From a virus, in the IMG/VR virus record IMGVR_UViG_3300044679_000051, positions 1 through 40,987 of that record: a DNA stretch of 40,987 bases; one strand, written 5' to 3'. Position numbers and translations under genes: made by a program. How positions within the stretch are numbered: position 1 is the first letter of the stretch; the number at the start of each line of letters is the position of its first letter. A model generated the notes under the pieces. That model was not told the DNA's origin. It was given only the letters and a program-made list of their open reading frames with translations, and did not search any database. Positions 28,995-35,474 of the stretch are shown here, in pieces.

Positions 28995-29183
28995 TTACTC
29001 CATATAAGCTTCAAGTTTAATAATCTCTTGCCGTTCTCTAAATCGGCACGTGAATTCCACAATATCGCCATACAATGCCGCTAGCTCGATAGGATCTAGC
29101 TTTGCTATGGTGTCTTCTCTGACTTGTTCCATGTAAGAATCTAACATAACTTTCTCGTGGTAAATTTCACAATCAGGATTCAT
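28995..29183 (-). CDS. Small hypothetical protein, 62 aa
   Basis: MNPDCEIYHEKVMLDSYMEQ, acidic and helical; middle IELAALYGDIVEFTCRF. It overlaps the gene before it by ATGA and precedes ERF by three bases. No family recognised. Confidence 0.7.
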   Translation of the reverse strand: MNPDCEIYHEKVMLDSYMEQVREDTIAKLDPIELAALYGDIVEFTCRFRERQEIIKLEAYME

Positions 29184-29365
29184 AAAGAATCCCCAACAAA
29201 ATTCTTTATCGCTCTCAAATCCTCAGCCTGTTTGCTGATCTCCCAAGAGACCTGCTCCATCATTGAGCAAATGCGCCAACCGAATTGAACTTCTTCGTTG
29301 GCCATATCCGATAGACGATTGCATAAAGCATCGGCTGTTTGAATTAATAGTTCTAAGTCTGTCAT
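29180..29365 (-). CDS. Small hypothetical protein, 61 aa, first gene of the recombination operon
   Basis: MTDLELLIQTADALCNRLSD, helical throughout. AAGGAGA seven bases before the ATG. It is the first gene after the promoter and leader at 29414-29491, a place where lambdoid phages carry antitermination or control proteins; nothing in the sequence identifies it as such. Confidence 0.7.
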   Translation of the reverse strand: MTDLELLIQTADALCNRLSDMANEEVQFGWRICSMMEQVSWEISKQAEDLRAIKNFVGDSL

Positions 29366-29413
29366 ATAAAAATCTCCTTTATGTTTAAATATCTTGGCTT
29401 GCGCTGCGATCTG

Positions 29414-29462
29414 CTGAGTTTGGCGGCTCAGTCACCAGAGAGCACTTGCTTTGATAAACACA
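29414..29462 (-). promoter_or_regulatory. Conserved transcribed leader with hairpin, copy A
   Basis: Minus strand, seven bases after the -10: ATCAAAGCAAG, then TG, CTCTCTGGTGACT, hairpin CTGAG / CTCAG (29427-29431, 29414-29418) with an eight-base loop, then CAG. Copy B at 35428-35474 conserves all but the hairpin pairs, which change together. Candidate antitermination RNA site (nut/put-like) or operator. Confidence 0.65.
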
Positions 29463-29491
29463 AATATATCAGATGCACTATTTAATTGCAA
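29463..29491 (-). promoter_or_regulatory. Leftward early promoter of the recombination operon
   Basis: Minus strand: TTGCAA (29486-29491), 17 bp, TATATT (29463-29468). The -35 is its own reverse complement and also serves the rightward promoter at 29486-29514. Confidence 0.7.
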
Positions 29492-29514
29492 TAAAAAGAA
29501 ACAGATGCTACATT
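29486..29514 (+). promoter_or_regulatory. Rightward early promoter of the Cro-like gene
   Basis: TTGCAA (29486-29491), 17 bp, TACATT (29509-29514), 27 bp before the ATG at 29541. Divergent early promoters with a shared -35 would be mutually exclusive. Confidence 0.55.
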
Positions 29515-29540
29515 ATTTTTATCAACAACAAGGAGGAATC

Positions 29541-29729
29541 ATGGAGTTGAGAGAATGGCTGTTTATCAATCGATTAACAGTCACAGATTTTGCAAAGAGA
29601 ATACAGACATCTAGAAACTATATGGAGATGATCAAAAATAAGAAAAAGATTCCTAGTTTACATTTATCGAAGGCGATAGAGAGTGAGACTGAGGGACAAG
29701 TAACTGTGAAAGATTTGAGGGGAAAATGA
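29541..29729 (+). CDS. Cro/CI-type helix-turn-helix regulator, 62 aa
   Basis: MELREWLFINRLTVTDFAKR, then IQTSRNYMEMIKNKKKIPSL: helix, turn, recognition helix as in small Cro/XRE proteins, ending VTVKDLRGK. AAGGAGGAATC gives a near-ideal start. Its place opposite the recombination operon matches the lambdoid switch. It is probably the repressor of one or both early promoters and of the second element at 35475-35503. No long repressor partner is present. Confidence 0.8.
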   Translation: MELREWLFINRLTVTDFAKRIQTSRNYMEMIKNKKKIPSLHLSKAIESETEGQVTVKDLRGK

Positions 29730-30007
29730 CAGAGGATATAGAGTCCGCAGAAGAGGTTAAATTTGTAGAGAATAATATCAGGAAATTTCTCAAGGAAAAG
29801 GATCTTTCTGCAATAGACGTTCTGACACTTACAATGGCAGCTTTTAAAGGTATCATGCATGTCATGAATCCAAATGACTTTATGGAAAAATTTAAAGAAA
29901 ATGGTTGGGATAAAGAGCAGGTTTTTTTAATACTGGAAGCACTAATTTTTTTAGGAAATATGGTTCACATATGCACTACAAGGGAGACCAAAGAAAATGC
30001 AAATTGA
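29726..30007 (+). CDS. Hypothetical protein, 93 aa, paralogue of the next gene
   Basis: Start overlaps the HTH stop by ATGA. IRKFLKEKDLSAIDVLTLTM aligns with IRKILKEEDIPCVQALYLSL in the gene at 29997, and both end KENAN. Helical, acidic then basic. A tandem duplication followed by divergence; function unknown. Confidence 0.75.
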   Translation: MTEDIESAEEVKFVENNIRKFLKEKDLSAIDVLTLTMAAFKGIMHVMNPNDFMEKFKENGWDKEQVFLILEALIFLGNMVHICTTRETKENAN

Positions 30008-30286
30008 AAAAGAATTGAATACAATTAGAAAAATCCTAAAAGAAGAAGATATACCTTGTGTTCAGGCTTTATATTTATCTTTGCTCTGCATTGAAACGAT
30101 GTGTGCTATATCCGATAAATTTCAAGAAGATTTTCACCAAGAAGGTAGACGTATTTTTCCTGAAACTTATTCAGAAAGATTGAAAACGTTAGCTATTTTA
30201 TGTAATTGGGTGTCGATAGTTCTTCATGAAGAAGACGTGCTAAAAAAATTTTTTAAAGAAGGAAAAAAAGAAAATGCAAATTGAAA
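29990..30286. repeat. Pair of 20-bp boundary repeats
   Basis: AAAGAAAATGCAAATTGAAA occurs at 29990-30009 and 30267-30286. Each copy is both the end of one gene (KENAN stop) and the start of the next (MQIE). Confidence 0.95.
29997..30284 (+). CDS. Hypothetical protein, 95 aa, paralogue of the previous gene
   Basis: MQIEKELNTIRKILKEEDIP, helical, with cysteines in ALYLSLLCIETMCA. Starts inside the end of the upstream paralogue and ends in a copy of the same 20-bp boundary. No known family. Confidence 0.75.
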   Translation: MQIEKELNTIRKILKEEDIPCVQALYLSLLCIETMCAISDKFQEDFHQEGRRIFPETYSERLKTLAILCNWVSIVLHEEDVLKKFFKEGKKENAN

Positions 30287-30633
30287 TTGTAGGATTTTAC
30301 GTTATTGAAAGAGATGACGCAAAAGAGAAGCTCACGGGTACTTTACACGTATATTTAGTCGAAGAAGGGATTGATATTCGAGGCTGTTATGTGGTTAGAA
30401 AAAAATCCGGTATTCTCATTTTTTTACCGTCTAAAATCGGTGTGGATGAAGATACCGGAAAGAAAGTCCAGTATCCAGTATTTCAATACATGGATACTGA
30501 AAAGAATAAGGAACTCTTGATTCAAATCAGATACAAAGGGATTTCGTATATTCTGGATGAGGTTCTGAAACTCAAAGATAAGCGCAAGAAGAATAAAAAA
30601 GAAACAATATTCCGCGCAAAGGCCAAGAAATGA
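30274..30633 (+). CDS. Hypothetical beta-rich protein with basic tail, 119 aa
   Basis: MQIEIVGFYVIERDDAKEKL, TGTLHVYLVEEGIDIRGCYV, then SGILIFLPSKIG and a lysine-rich tail (KDKRKKNKKET). The order of strands (G-x-L-x-V ... I-x-x-P-x-K) is like SpoVG-type small nucleic-acid-binding proteins and like the gene at 32132. The match is weak; DNA or RNA binding is plausible from the tail. Confidence 0.6.
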   Translation: MQIEIVGFYVIERDDAKEKLTGTLHVYLVEEGIDIRGCYVVRKKSGILIFLPSKIGVDEDTGKKVQYPVFQYMDTEKNKELLIQIRYKGISYILDEVLKLKDKRKKNKKETIFRAKAKK

Positions 30634-30692
30634 ATGGCTTATCCGTAATGTTAAGATTTTATTGGAATTAATTTGAAAGAAGTCTAGTCTAG

Positions 30693-30724
30693 AAAAAATA
30701 AAAGACCGCCTTGAAGGACGGTCT
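30693..30724 (-). terminator. Terminator against leftward transcription
   Basis: Stem AGACCG / CGGTCT (30703-30708, 30719-30724). On the minus strand it is followed by TTTTATTTTTTC, a good intrinsic terminator; on the plus strand no T-tract follows. No leftward gene lies nearby. Confidence 0.6.
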
Positions 30725-30778
30725 CTTAAGAAGTCAAAAACTTTGTTTGAATTACTTAAAACATAGCGACTTCTTAAG
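30725..30778. repeat. 11-bp inverted repeat before the replication gene
   Basis: CTTAAGAAGTC (30725-30735) and GACTTCTTAAG (30768-30778) are perfect inverted copies around 32 AT-rich bases. They end 30 bases before the ATG at 30808. Candidate operator pair, origin element or large RNA stem-loop. Confidence 0.8.
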
Positions 30779-30807
30779 TTTAAATCAACATAAACTATAG
30801 GATCGTT

Positions 30808-31584
30808 ATGACCTCTTCTTCTTCAGTCTCTTACAATCAATCTCATTCAATACATAGTTTCTCTCTTGAGGTTGCAACGGCTTTAAAAAGCGTCGATCAG
30901 GCCATTTTTTTACACCATATTTTTTATTGGCTTGAATATAACGAAAGGGCTGGTAAAAATTTTCAAGAAGGGCGCTATTGGTCCTATCAAACTCTTGAAG
31001 AACTTCAATACCATTTTCCATATTGGACTGTTCGCCAATTAAGGTTCATTATCGAAAAATTGATGAAAGCGGGGATACTTTTGAAGGGAAATTTCAATGA
31101 GAACAAATATGACCATACTACTTGGTATTCAATAGATTATGAAAAATATCGATCGATTTGCCAAATTTGTCAAAACGGTTCGACAGGAATGTCAGACCGA
31201 ACGGTTAGGAATGTCACTTCTAGTATTATAAATATAGATAAACATAATGAAAAACAACTACTACAAGAGGAGGTAGTCGTCGTTGTTGAGGATGAAATTG
31301 ACGAACAAGTGCAAAAGATGAGTTCATACCTAAAAAGATTTTCTCAAGTTCACGGCCCCGAATGGGATATTCCTATAGCTTTTCTTAAGAAGCTTATCTC
31401 TGTAAATGGTTTTAAATACGTAACGAATCAATTAAATTATATGGCTGAGCAGCAAGCAGAATCTTGGAAAGATGAAAAAGCGCCTTATAAAAAGAACAAA
31501 ACATCTAAAATTGAGAAGCCTAAGAAGTATTTAGAGAGAGCGTGTAAAGAAAATTGGGCTGATTCGGAACATAAAAAGGAGTGA
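30808..31584 (+). CDS. Replication initiator-like winged-helix protein, 258 aa
   Basis: Residues 15-115 form a winged helix seen in phage replication proteins: DQAIFLHHIFYWLEYNERAG, RYWSYQTLEELQYHFPYWTV, RQLRFIIEKLMKAGILLKGN, YDHTTWYSIDYEKY. A linker and an acidic stretch follow, then a C-terminal helical part (200-258) that could bind a host helicase loader. AGGA lies before the ATG. It is the likely lambda O-type initiator; no phage polymerase or helicase is present, so host enzymes would be used. Confidence 0.8.
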   Translation: MTSSSSVSYNQSHSIHSFSLEVATALKSVDQAIFLHHIFYWLEYNERAGKNFQEGRYWSYQTLEELQYHFPYWTVRQLRFIIEKLMKAGILLKGNFNENKYDHTTWYSIDYEKYRSICQICQNGSTGMSDRTVRNVTSSIINIDKHNEKQLLQEEVVVVVEDEIDEQVQKMSSYLKRFSQVHGPEWDIPIAFLKKLISVNGFKYVTNQLNYMAEQQAESWKDEKAPYKKNKTSKIEKPKKYLERACKENWADSEHKKE

Positions 31585-31586
31585 AT

Positions 31587-31832
31587 ATGACAATTTTAAG
31601 AGATAAATTTTCACCGGCCTCTGTTGTAGATGATGATGATTTATCATTAGCAGCGAAAGGATTAGCTTGGATGATTTTTTGCAGTCAGAAGTTAGATAGA
31701 GAAAAAGCTTTTTTAGATCATCGTTCTTTGATCACTGAAATAGAAAAATGTAGTTCCGATTCAGATTTTAATATTGAACATGCCTTAGAAGATTTGATGG
31801 ACGGGGGCATTATTTCTTTTGATGGAAAATAA
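31587..31832 (+). CDS. Small winged-helix protein, 81 aa
   Basis: SLAAKGLAWMIFCSQKL and IEHALEDLMDGGIISFDGK fit the N-terminal wing of DnaD-like replication proteins (LS-x-x-AKGL ... AL-x-x-L-x-x-x-G-[YI]I). ATG 31587 has GGAG five bases upstream, supplied by the end of the initiator gene. Probably works with the initiator. Confidence 0.65.
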   Translation: MTILRDKFSPASVVDDDDLSLAAKGLAWMIFCSQKLDREKAFLDHRSLITEIEKCSSDSDFNIEHALEDLMDGGIISFDGK

Positions 31833-31863
31833 AAAAGGCTGTAAGAACATTCGTCTTACAGCC
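31826..31863 (-). terminator. Terminator against leftward transcription
   Basis: Perfect 10-bp stem GGCTGTAAGA / TCTTACAGCC (31837-31846, 31854-31863) with loop ACATTCG. On the minus strand TTTTTTATTTT follows. On the plus strand only ACCCTTAAA follows. Confidence 0.7.
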
Positions 31864-31880
31864 ACCCTTAAACCAAATAT

Positions 31881-31913
31881 TTAGGAGGTGATCTTATGAA
31901 AAATCACTTATGA
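31881..31913 (+). promoter_or_regulatory. Full-length ribosome site with five-codon open frame
   Basis: TTAGGAGGTGATC (31881-31893) complements nearly the entire 3' end of bacterial 16S rRNA. It is followed by ATGAAAAATCACTTATGA, coding MKNHL. GTGAT and ATCAC can pair across the start. Possibly a translation enhancer, an attenuator or a ribosome trap upstream of the gene at 31951. Confidence 0.6.
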
Positions 31914-31950
31914 AAATTAATAACTTAAACTTTAAATTAGGACAAGAGAA

Positions 31951-32139
31951 ATGAAAGATGACTTAGAAAAGTTGATCGAGCAGCTGGAAGAATTATCAAA
32001 TCTTGAGAACAAAGATCATATTGAAATTGCAGATATTTTTGGGAAATTTGAATTCAATACTTATTCTGCAATGCATTTGCTTGCGACAGAAATTCGGGAC
32101 CTTAAAGACAGAAATTACTTAGAGGATTTAGATGATTGA
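31951..32139 (+). CDS. Small acidic protein, 62 aa
   Basis: MKDDLEKLIEQLEELSNLEN, coiled-coil-like, acidic throughout. Ends eight bases into the next gene. Function unknown; DNA mimicry is conceivable from charge but nothing further supports it. Confidence 0.65.
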   Translation: MKDDLEKLIEQLEELSNLENKDHIEIADIFGKFEFNTYSAMHLLATEIRDLKDRNYLEDLDD

Positions 32140-32401
32140 AATAAAAAACTTCGAACCAATGGAAAAAGGAACCTTTAAAGGACATCTTTCGATATGCGTT
32201 CCGAAATGGGGTGGATTCGTCATACATTCGCTTGCATTGATGCAAAAGGATGGTAAGCGATGGATATCATTCCCTAATAAGAAAGTCGCCGTGGAAGGGC
32301 AACCAGATCGTTGGGTGCCAATTATGCAGTTTGAGAAGGCTGAAACTCAGAAACAATTTACGGAAGCTGTCTTGAAAGCTTTTGATGAGCAATGGGGGTA
32401 A
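32132..32401 (+). CDS. Conserved phage protein, possibly SpoVG-like, 89 aa
   Basis: IEIKNFEPMEKGTFKGHLSI, CVPKWGGFVIHSLALMQKDG, then RWISFPNKKV and a C-terminal helix (TQKQFTEAVLKAFDEQW). This order is frequent in small phage proteins near replication genes and resembles the SpoVG fold (strand-rich core, FP-x-K, final helix). GAGGATTTAG start. Likely nucleic-acid binding. Confidence 0.7.
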   Translation: MIEIKNFEPMEKGTFKGHLSICVPKWGGFVIHSLALMQKDGKRWISFPNKKVAVEGQPDRWVPIMQFEKAETQKQFTEAVLKAFDEQWG

Positions 32402-32402
32402 T

Positions 32403-32633
32403 ATGCTGACACATAAAGGAAGAAAATGCGTATTTAAAGTTGAAAATGAATATCTAAATCCACCCGTTTATATTTATGAGGGAAATAATGCAATTGTGAA
32501 CGTCATTCTTCCTGGCAAATTTCTTATTATGGATGGATTTTGTAGCTATCCTTTTAAAATATCGATTGATGATTGGTATTATATGTGGGAAGGAAGCAAA
32601 AAAAAACATAAATTTTGTAATATTTTCAAATAA
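32403..32633 (+). CDS. Small hypothetical protein, 76 aa
   Basis: MLTHKGRKCVFKVENEYLNP, beta-rich with many aromatics (DDWYYMWEGSKKKH). ATG 32403 directly follows the previous stop behind GGGGGT. No family recognised. Confidence 0.65.
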   Translation: MLTHKGRKCVFKVENEYLNPPVYIYEGNNAIVNVILPGKFLIMDGFCSYPFKISIDDWYYMWEGSKKKHKFCNIFK

Positions 32634-32655
32634 ATAAGGGGGAAAATTCCCCCTT
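32625..32655 (-). terminator. Terminator against leftward transcription
   Basis: Stem AAGGGGG / CCCCCTT (32636-32642, 32649-32655), loop AAAATT, and a second small stem CCTTT/AAAGG beside it. On the minus strand TTATTTATTTG follows. The plus strand has no T-tract after it. Confidence 0.55.
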
Positions 32656-32724
32656 TCACGAAAGGATATTTCTATATGTAAAAAAAAGTATACATAATTT
32701 CGGCCATTTGATAAAGGTAATTCT

Positions 32725-33111
32725 ATGAACAAAATAGAAGCCTTTTACTTGCCTCTCAGGATCGAATCGGAAGGAAACAAGTCAGACCATTGGTGGTGGA
32801 AAAAAGAACGCAAGAAGGCCCAAAAGAATGCGATTAAGCCGGTATTGGCAACTTCAACCATCAGGCCTCCTTGTCATGTAGTAATAACTAGGGTTGCTCC
32901 TCGAATGCTAGATGAAGAAGATAATTTACCTTCGGCCCTTAAATGGTCAAAGGATTGTATAGCAGATATCCTAATCCCTGGACTAAAAGCTGGAAGGTCT
33001 GACGGATCAAAAGAAATAAGTTGGGAGTTTAAACAATCAAAAGGCAACGTACGCGAATACGGCCTTAAAATCGAGTTAATCAAGGAACTTAAACATGTTG
33101 AGCCGAAGTGA
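32725..33111 (+). CDS. RusA-like Holliday-junction resolvase, 128 aa
   Basis: The core PPCHVVITRVAPRMLDEEDN, LPSALKWSKDCIADILIPGL, then EISWEFKQ and YGLKIEL matches the RusA-type order, with acidic residues of the LDEEDN loop as probable metal ligands. The family cuts branched DNA during replication or packaging. AAAGGTAATTCT start. Sequence identity looks low, hence moderate confidence. Confidence 0.65.
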   Translation: MNKIEAFYLPLRIESEGNKSDHWWWKKERKKAQKNAIKPVLATSTIRPPCHVVITRVAPRMLDEEDNLPSALKWSKDCIADILIPGLKAGRSDGSKEISWEFKQSKGNVREYGLKIELIKELKHVEPK

Positions 33112-33292
33112 TACAAAAATATTAAAAAGAATGGAAGATACCTGGACGGCGTTTAAATTGTCAAGAAATTCTAGACCAAATTCCAATAATCTTCCTCAAC
33201 CCTGGCTTTCAATGCTGGAAAGAGAATCGTACATAGATGAACTATTCAGAATATTGAGACGCTCCAAAAAAACGATCGAAGTTTATGAATAA
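33095..33292 (+). CDS. Small basic hypothetical protein, 65 aa
   Basis: MLSRSDTKILKRMEDTWTAF, then LPQPWLSMLERESYIDELFR and ILRRSKKTIEVYE. Overlaps the resolvase gene by 17 bases and the next gene by eight. Charged helical protein; in this position lambdoid phages often carry late regulators, but no family is visible. Confidence 0.65.
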   Translation: MLSRSDTKILKRMEDTWTAFKLSRNSRPNSNNLPQPWLSMLERESYIDELFRILRRSKKTIEVYE

Positions 33293-33515
33293 TTTAGAGC
33301 TATCCGCAGATCAAGTTATTGACCTGATTTTCGAGAAAAAAATAAGTTTAAATGATACAAATATTTCTGTAAAACATTCATTCTTAAGTGTATTGTCTAA
33401 ATTAGAAGAAAGAATTTATAGAAGTAATAATTTTGATACGAGTGGCCTCACAATGATTGTGGAGGATGGCATAAAAAAGTCATCTAGAAACGGAAAGAAA
33501 TTATCTAGAATATAG
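33285..33515 (+). CDS. Small hypothetical protein, 76 aa
   Basis: MNNLELSADQVIDLIFEKKI, helical, with a basic end (SSRNGKKLSRI). No known family. Part of the closely packed run after the resolvase. Confidence 0.65.
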   Translation: MNNLELSADQVIDLIFEKKISLNDTNISVKHSFLSVLSKLEERIYRSNNFDTSGLTMIVEDGIKKSSRNGKKLSRI

Positions 33516-33523
33516 GGGGATTT

Positions 33524-33619
33524 ATGGAGTTTATATATTTAATATTAGTTTTAGCAGGCTTTTTTTTTGGGATGGGTGCGTCATGGCTGTGGAATACAAG
33601 AGACAATGGATGTCGATGA
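33524..33619 (+). CDS. Membrane micropeptide, 31 aa
   Basis: MEFIYLILVLAGFFFGMGAS: one membrane helix, then WLWNTRDNGCR. AGGGGGA three bases before the ATG supports translation. A run of nine T inside codes for the phenylalanines. It could be a lysis-related or host-interaction peptide. Confidence 0.6.
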   Translation: MEFIYLILVLAGFFFGMGASWLWNTRDNGCR

Positions 33620-33672
33620 TGAATATTAGTGGGCCGAATAGCTCATTTTCGTTAATTTAACCAGGAAATAAA

Positions 33673-33897
33673 ATGTTAGCAGATTTCATAAGAAGATTAA
33701 TTTACAAAAAAAAAGACACGAAGATATTAGTATCCACAACAAAAAAACATGAAGAGGAAGAAATGGATAAGAAAATAAAAGAATTGCAGAAGAGCACAAA
33801 GAAAGTAGTCAAGGAAGAGGCTTCTCTTCTCAAAGCTGACAAGAAAAATGATAAGGTTATAGACAAAGCAAAAAAGAAGATGAAAGGGAAATGCTAA
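33673..33897 (+). CDS. Small lysine-rich protein, 74 aa
   Basis: An N-terminal part (MLADFIRRLIYKKKDTKILV) may be amphipathic; the rest is lysine/glutamate coiled coil (MDKKIKELQKSTKKVVKEEA). AGGAAATAAA supports ATG 33673; a second good start exists at 33763 behind GAGGAAG. Possibly a DNA-binding or structural protein. Confidence 0.6.
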   Translation: MLADFIRRLIYKKKDTKILVSTTKKHEEEEMDKKIKELQKSTKKVVKEEASLLKADKKNDKVIDKAKKKMKGKC

Positions 33898-34349
33898 TGA
33901 AGATTCCATTGCAAAGTGAAATTTATTTAATAAATGAAAGAATTAAAGAAATTAGAGATCATCTAAAAGAGCTACTAAATGATTTAAATGAAAAAATAGT
34001 CGATTGTTACAATGAATTTAGATTAAGGCAAGATGATTGTTCCGCTAGGATAATTAATCTAGAAAAAAAAACGAAGAATCTTTCTCAAAGCAATGAAAAA
34101 GACACCGAGCCATGTATTACATCGCCTAAATGGAAAAAGTGGCAACGACAGCAAATAAATGGCCTTCCTGAGGATGATAAAACGTACCTTGTATCATGGA
34201 AAGATGCAGAGCAGAATTATGTAGGCCCATATAATGCATATTATCTTGAAGAAGAAAACAAATTCTTTCTTTGCGAATGTTTGTGCCCTGTGCCTGTTCA
34301 TGTAGATATCTTCATAGAAATACCCTTATTCCCTGGAAAAGATGAATAA
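33897..34349 (+). CDS. Hypothetical protein with coiled coil and DUF551-like end, 150 aa
   Basis: Residues 1-75 form a coiled coil (INERIKEIRDHLKELLND). Residues 90-148 (LPEDDKTYLVSWKDAEQNYV ... VDIFIEIPLFP) have the layout of a DUF551-type domain. ATG 33897 has AAAGGG eight bases upstream; 33891 is too close. A fusion-like architecture. Confidence 0.65.
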   Translation: MKIPLQSEIYLINERIKEIRDHLKELLNDLNEKIVDCYNEFRLRQDDCSARIINLEKKTKNLSQSNEKDTEPCITSPKWKKWQRQQINGLPEDDKTYLVSWKDAEQNYVGPYNAYYLEEENKFFLCECLCPVPVHVDIFIEIPLFPGKDE

Positions 34350-34539
34350 CACAGTAACCGAAATAACCGTGACTATCAAGGATGAGGAAAAAACTCTTAG
34401 GAGCAAGTACCTCACTTATGTAAAATATGCATTAGACTACGACGACCCGGTAATTAAAGACTGTGTGGCTCGGTCACTGAAAGATTTCAGCGGCGAGCCC
34501 ACAGACATTCGATTAAGAATTAATCTCACCATCCTCTGA
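34342..34539 (+). CDS. Small hypothetical protein, 65 aa
   Basis: MNNTVTEITVTIKDEEKTLR, beta-hairpin start, then helices. GGAAAAG before the ATG; overlaps the previous gene by eight bases and the convergent gene at 34513 by 27 bases. Last gene of the rightward early operon. Confidence 0.65.
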   Translation: MNNTVTEITVTIKDEEKTLRSKYLTYVKYALDYDDPVIKDCVARSLKDFSGEPTDIRLRINLTIL

Positions 34540-34923
34540 TTTAAGGATACCATATATAACTATCAAGGCTGCTGCTAAATCATAATGAGTAATAGGAGAT
34601 GTCATTGCATGTTTAGGCAAATTGTCATGGCTCTTGATCATCTCATCAAGCATGCTCATCATGGCGTGCCTACTTGGCTTTTCACTTATCGGACTTTCAT
34701 TATCTTTTGGTGGGTCTCCTTCTTTCTCGTCCTTTATAGTCACGACAATTTGGTTTCCCTCATCGTCTATTCTAAGAAGGTTATTATAATCCTTTGCAGA
34801 CACATAGTACTTAATATTACCCCCGCTTATGGCAATCTCGCCACATGAACAAGTAACATAATCTTCTAGATGATAGCTCTCTATTATGCTATTGCATAGC
34901 TTGCATTTTGCTCTATTTCTCAT
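34513..34923 (-). CDS. Zinc-ribbon protein, DUF7695-like, 136 aa
   Basis: The N-terminus NRAKCKLCNSIIESYHLEDY, then CSCGEIAISGG, is the zinc-ribbon of small phage proteins (C-x2-C ... C-x-C). The rest is linker and a helical C-terminus. AGGG before the ATG. It is the last gene of the leftward operon that starts at the element-B promoter. Confidence 0.75.
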   Translation of the reverse strand: MRNRAKCKLCNSIIESYHLEDYVTCSCGEIAISGGNIKYYVSAKDYNNLLRIDDEGNQIVVTIKDEKEGDPPKDNESPISEKPSRHAMMSMLDEMIKSHDNLPKHAMTSPITHYDLAAALIVIYGILKSEDGEINS

Positions 34924-34988
34924 AAAACCCTAATGTAAAGTAATTATTTGACTCACTCGTAAAAATGCGATTTTTGGGACGTAAAGTA

Positions 34989-35126
34989 TCAATCTTTTCC
35001 TAGTTCTGTATATATTTCATAATAGCAACGTTCACATAATTCTTTTCCGGTCATAGGGTGAGATTCATACCCTTCTAAGTCTGAATCTCTGTATATGTCG
35101 CACTCTTCGCATTTAAATATACTCAT
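34989..35126 (-). CDS. Zinc-finger microprotein, 45 aa
   Basis: MSIFKCEECDIYRDSDLEGY, then LCERCYYEIY: two CxxC pairs 25 residues apart, a single treble-clef or LIM-like zinc site. AAGGAGGGATAAC is one of the strongest ribosome sites in the window. Starts two bases after the upstream stop. Confidence 0.8.
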   Translation of the reverse strand: MSIFKCEECDIYRDSDLEGYESHPMTGKELCERCYYEIYTELGKD

Positions 35127-35127
35127 G

Positions 35128-35337
35128 TTATCCCTCCTTGCTTAATGCTAATAAAACAATCACTTCAAGACTTAATCCAGCTTTTTCCATAGCTTCTAAC
35201 TTAAATACAGATTCATCATCCGAATACTTGCTATCTATAAGATCAAATATTTCTTTTTTGCTCAATGGTCTTAAATATCTCTCTCTGGTTACATAATTTA
35301 ACATTAGCTCATGTGTGTAGTCTTGTGTTGTTATCAT
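35128..35337 (-). CDS. Small hypothetical helical protein, 69 aa
   Basis: MITTQDYTHELMLNYVTRER, helical, with YLRPLSKKEIFDLIDSKYSD. AGGGGAAT precedes the ATG. First gene behind the second leftward promoter/leader element. Function unknown. Confidence 0.7.
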   Translation of the reverse strand: MITTQDYTHELMLNYVTRERYLRPLSKKEIFDLIDSKYSDDESVFKLEAMEKAGLSLEVIVLLALSKEG

Positions 35338-35370
35338 ATATTCCCCTGATTAGTTTTTAATTTCTTAAAG

Positions 35371-35404
35371 TTACCTAAACCGCCCTACTGACGATTACCT
35401 AAAC
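35371..35404. repeat. Two 10-bp direct repeats in the leader region
   Basis: TTACCTAAAC at 35371-35380 and 35395-35404, 24 bp apart, in the untranslated leader of the leftward transcript. Possible protein-binding pair. Confidence 0.8.
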
Positions 35405-35427
35405 TTTTACCTCAGCCGCTCAACCTG

Positions 35428-35474
35428 CTAGTCTTGTTGAACTAGTCACCAGGGAGCTTGCTTCGATGCTAACT
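35428..35474 (-). promoter_or_regulatory. Conserved transcribed leader with hairpin, copy B
   Basis: Minus strand, seven bases after the -10: ATCGAAGCAAG, CTCCCTGGTGACT, hairpin CTAGT / ACTAG (35441-35445, 35428-35432) with an eight-base loop, then CAG. It matches copy A (29414-29462) except that both arms of the stem have changed in a pairing-preserving way. Confidence 0.65.
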
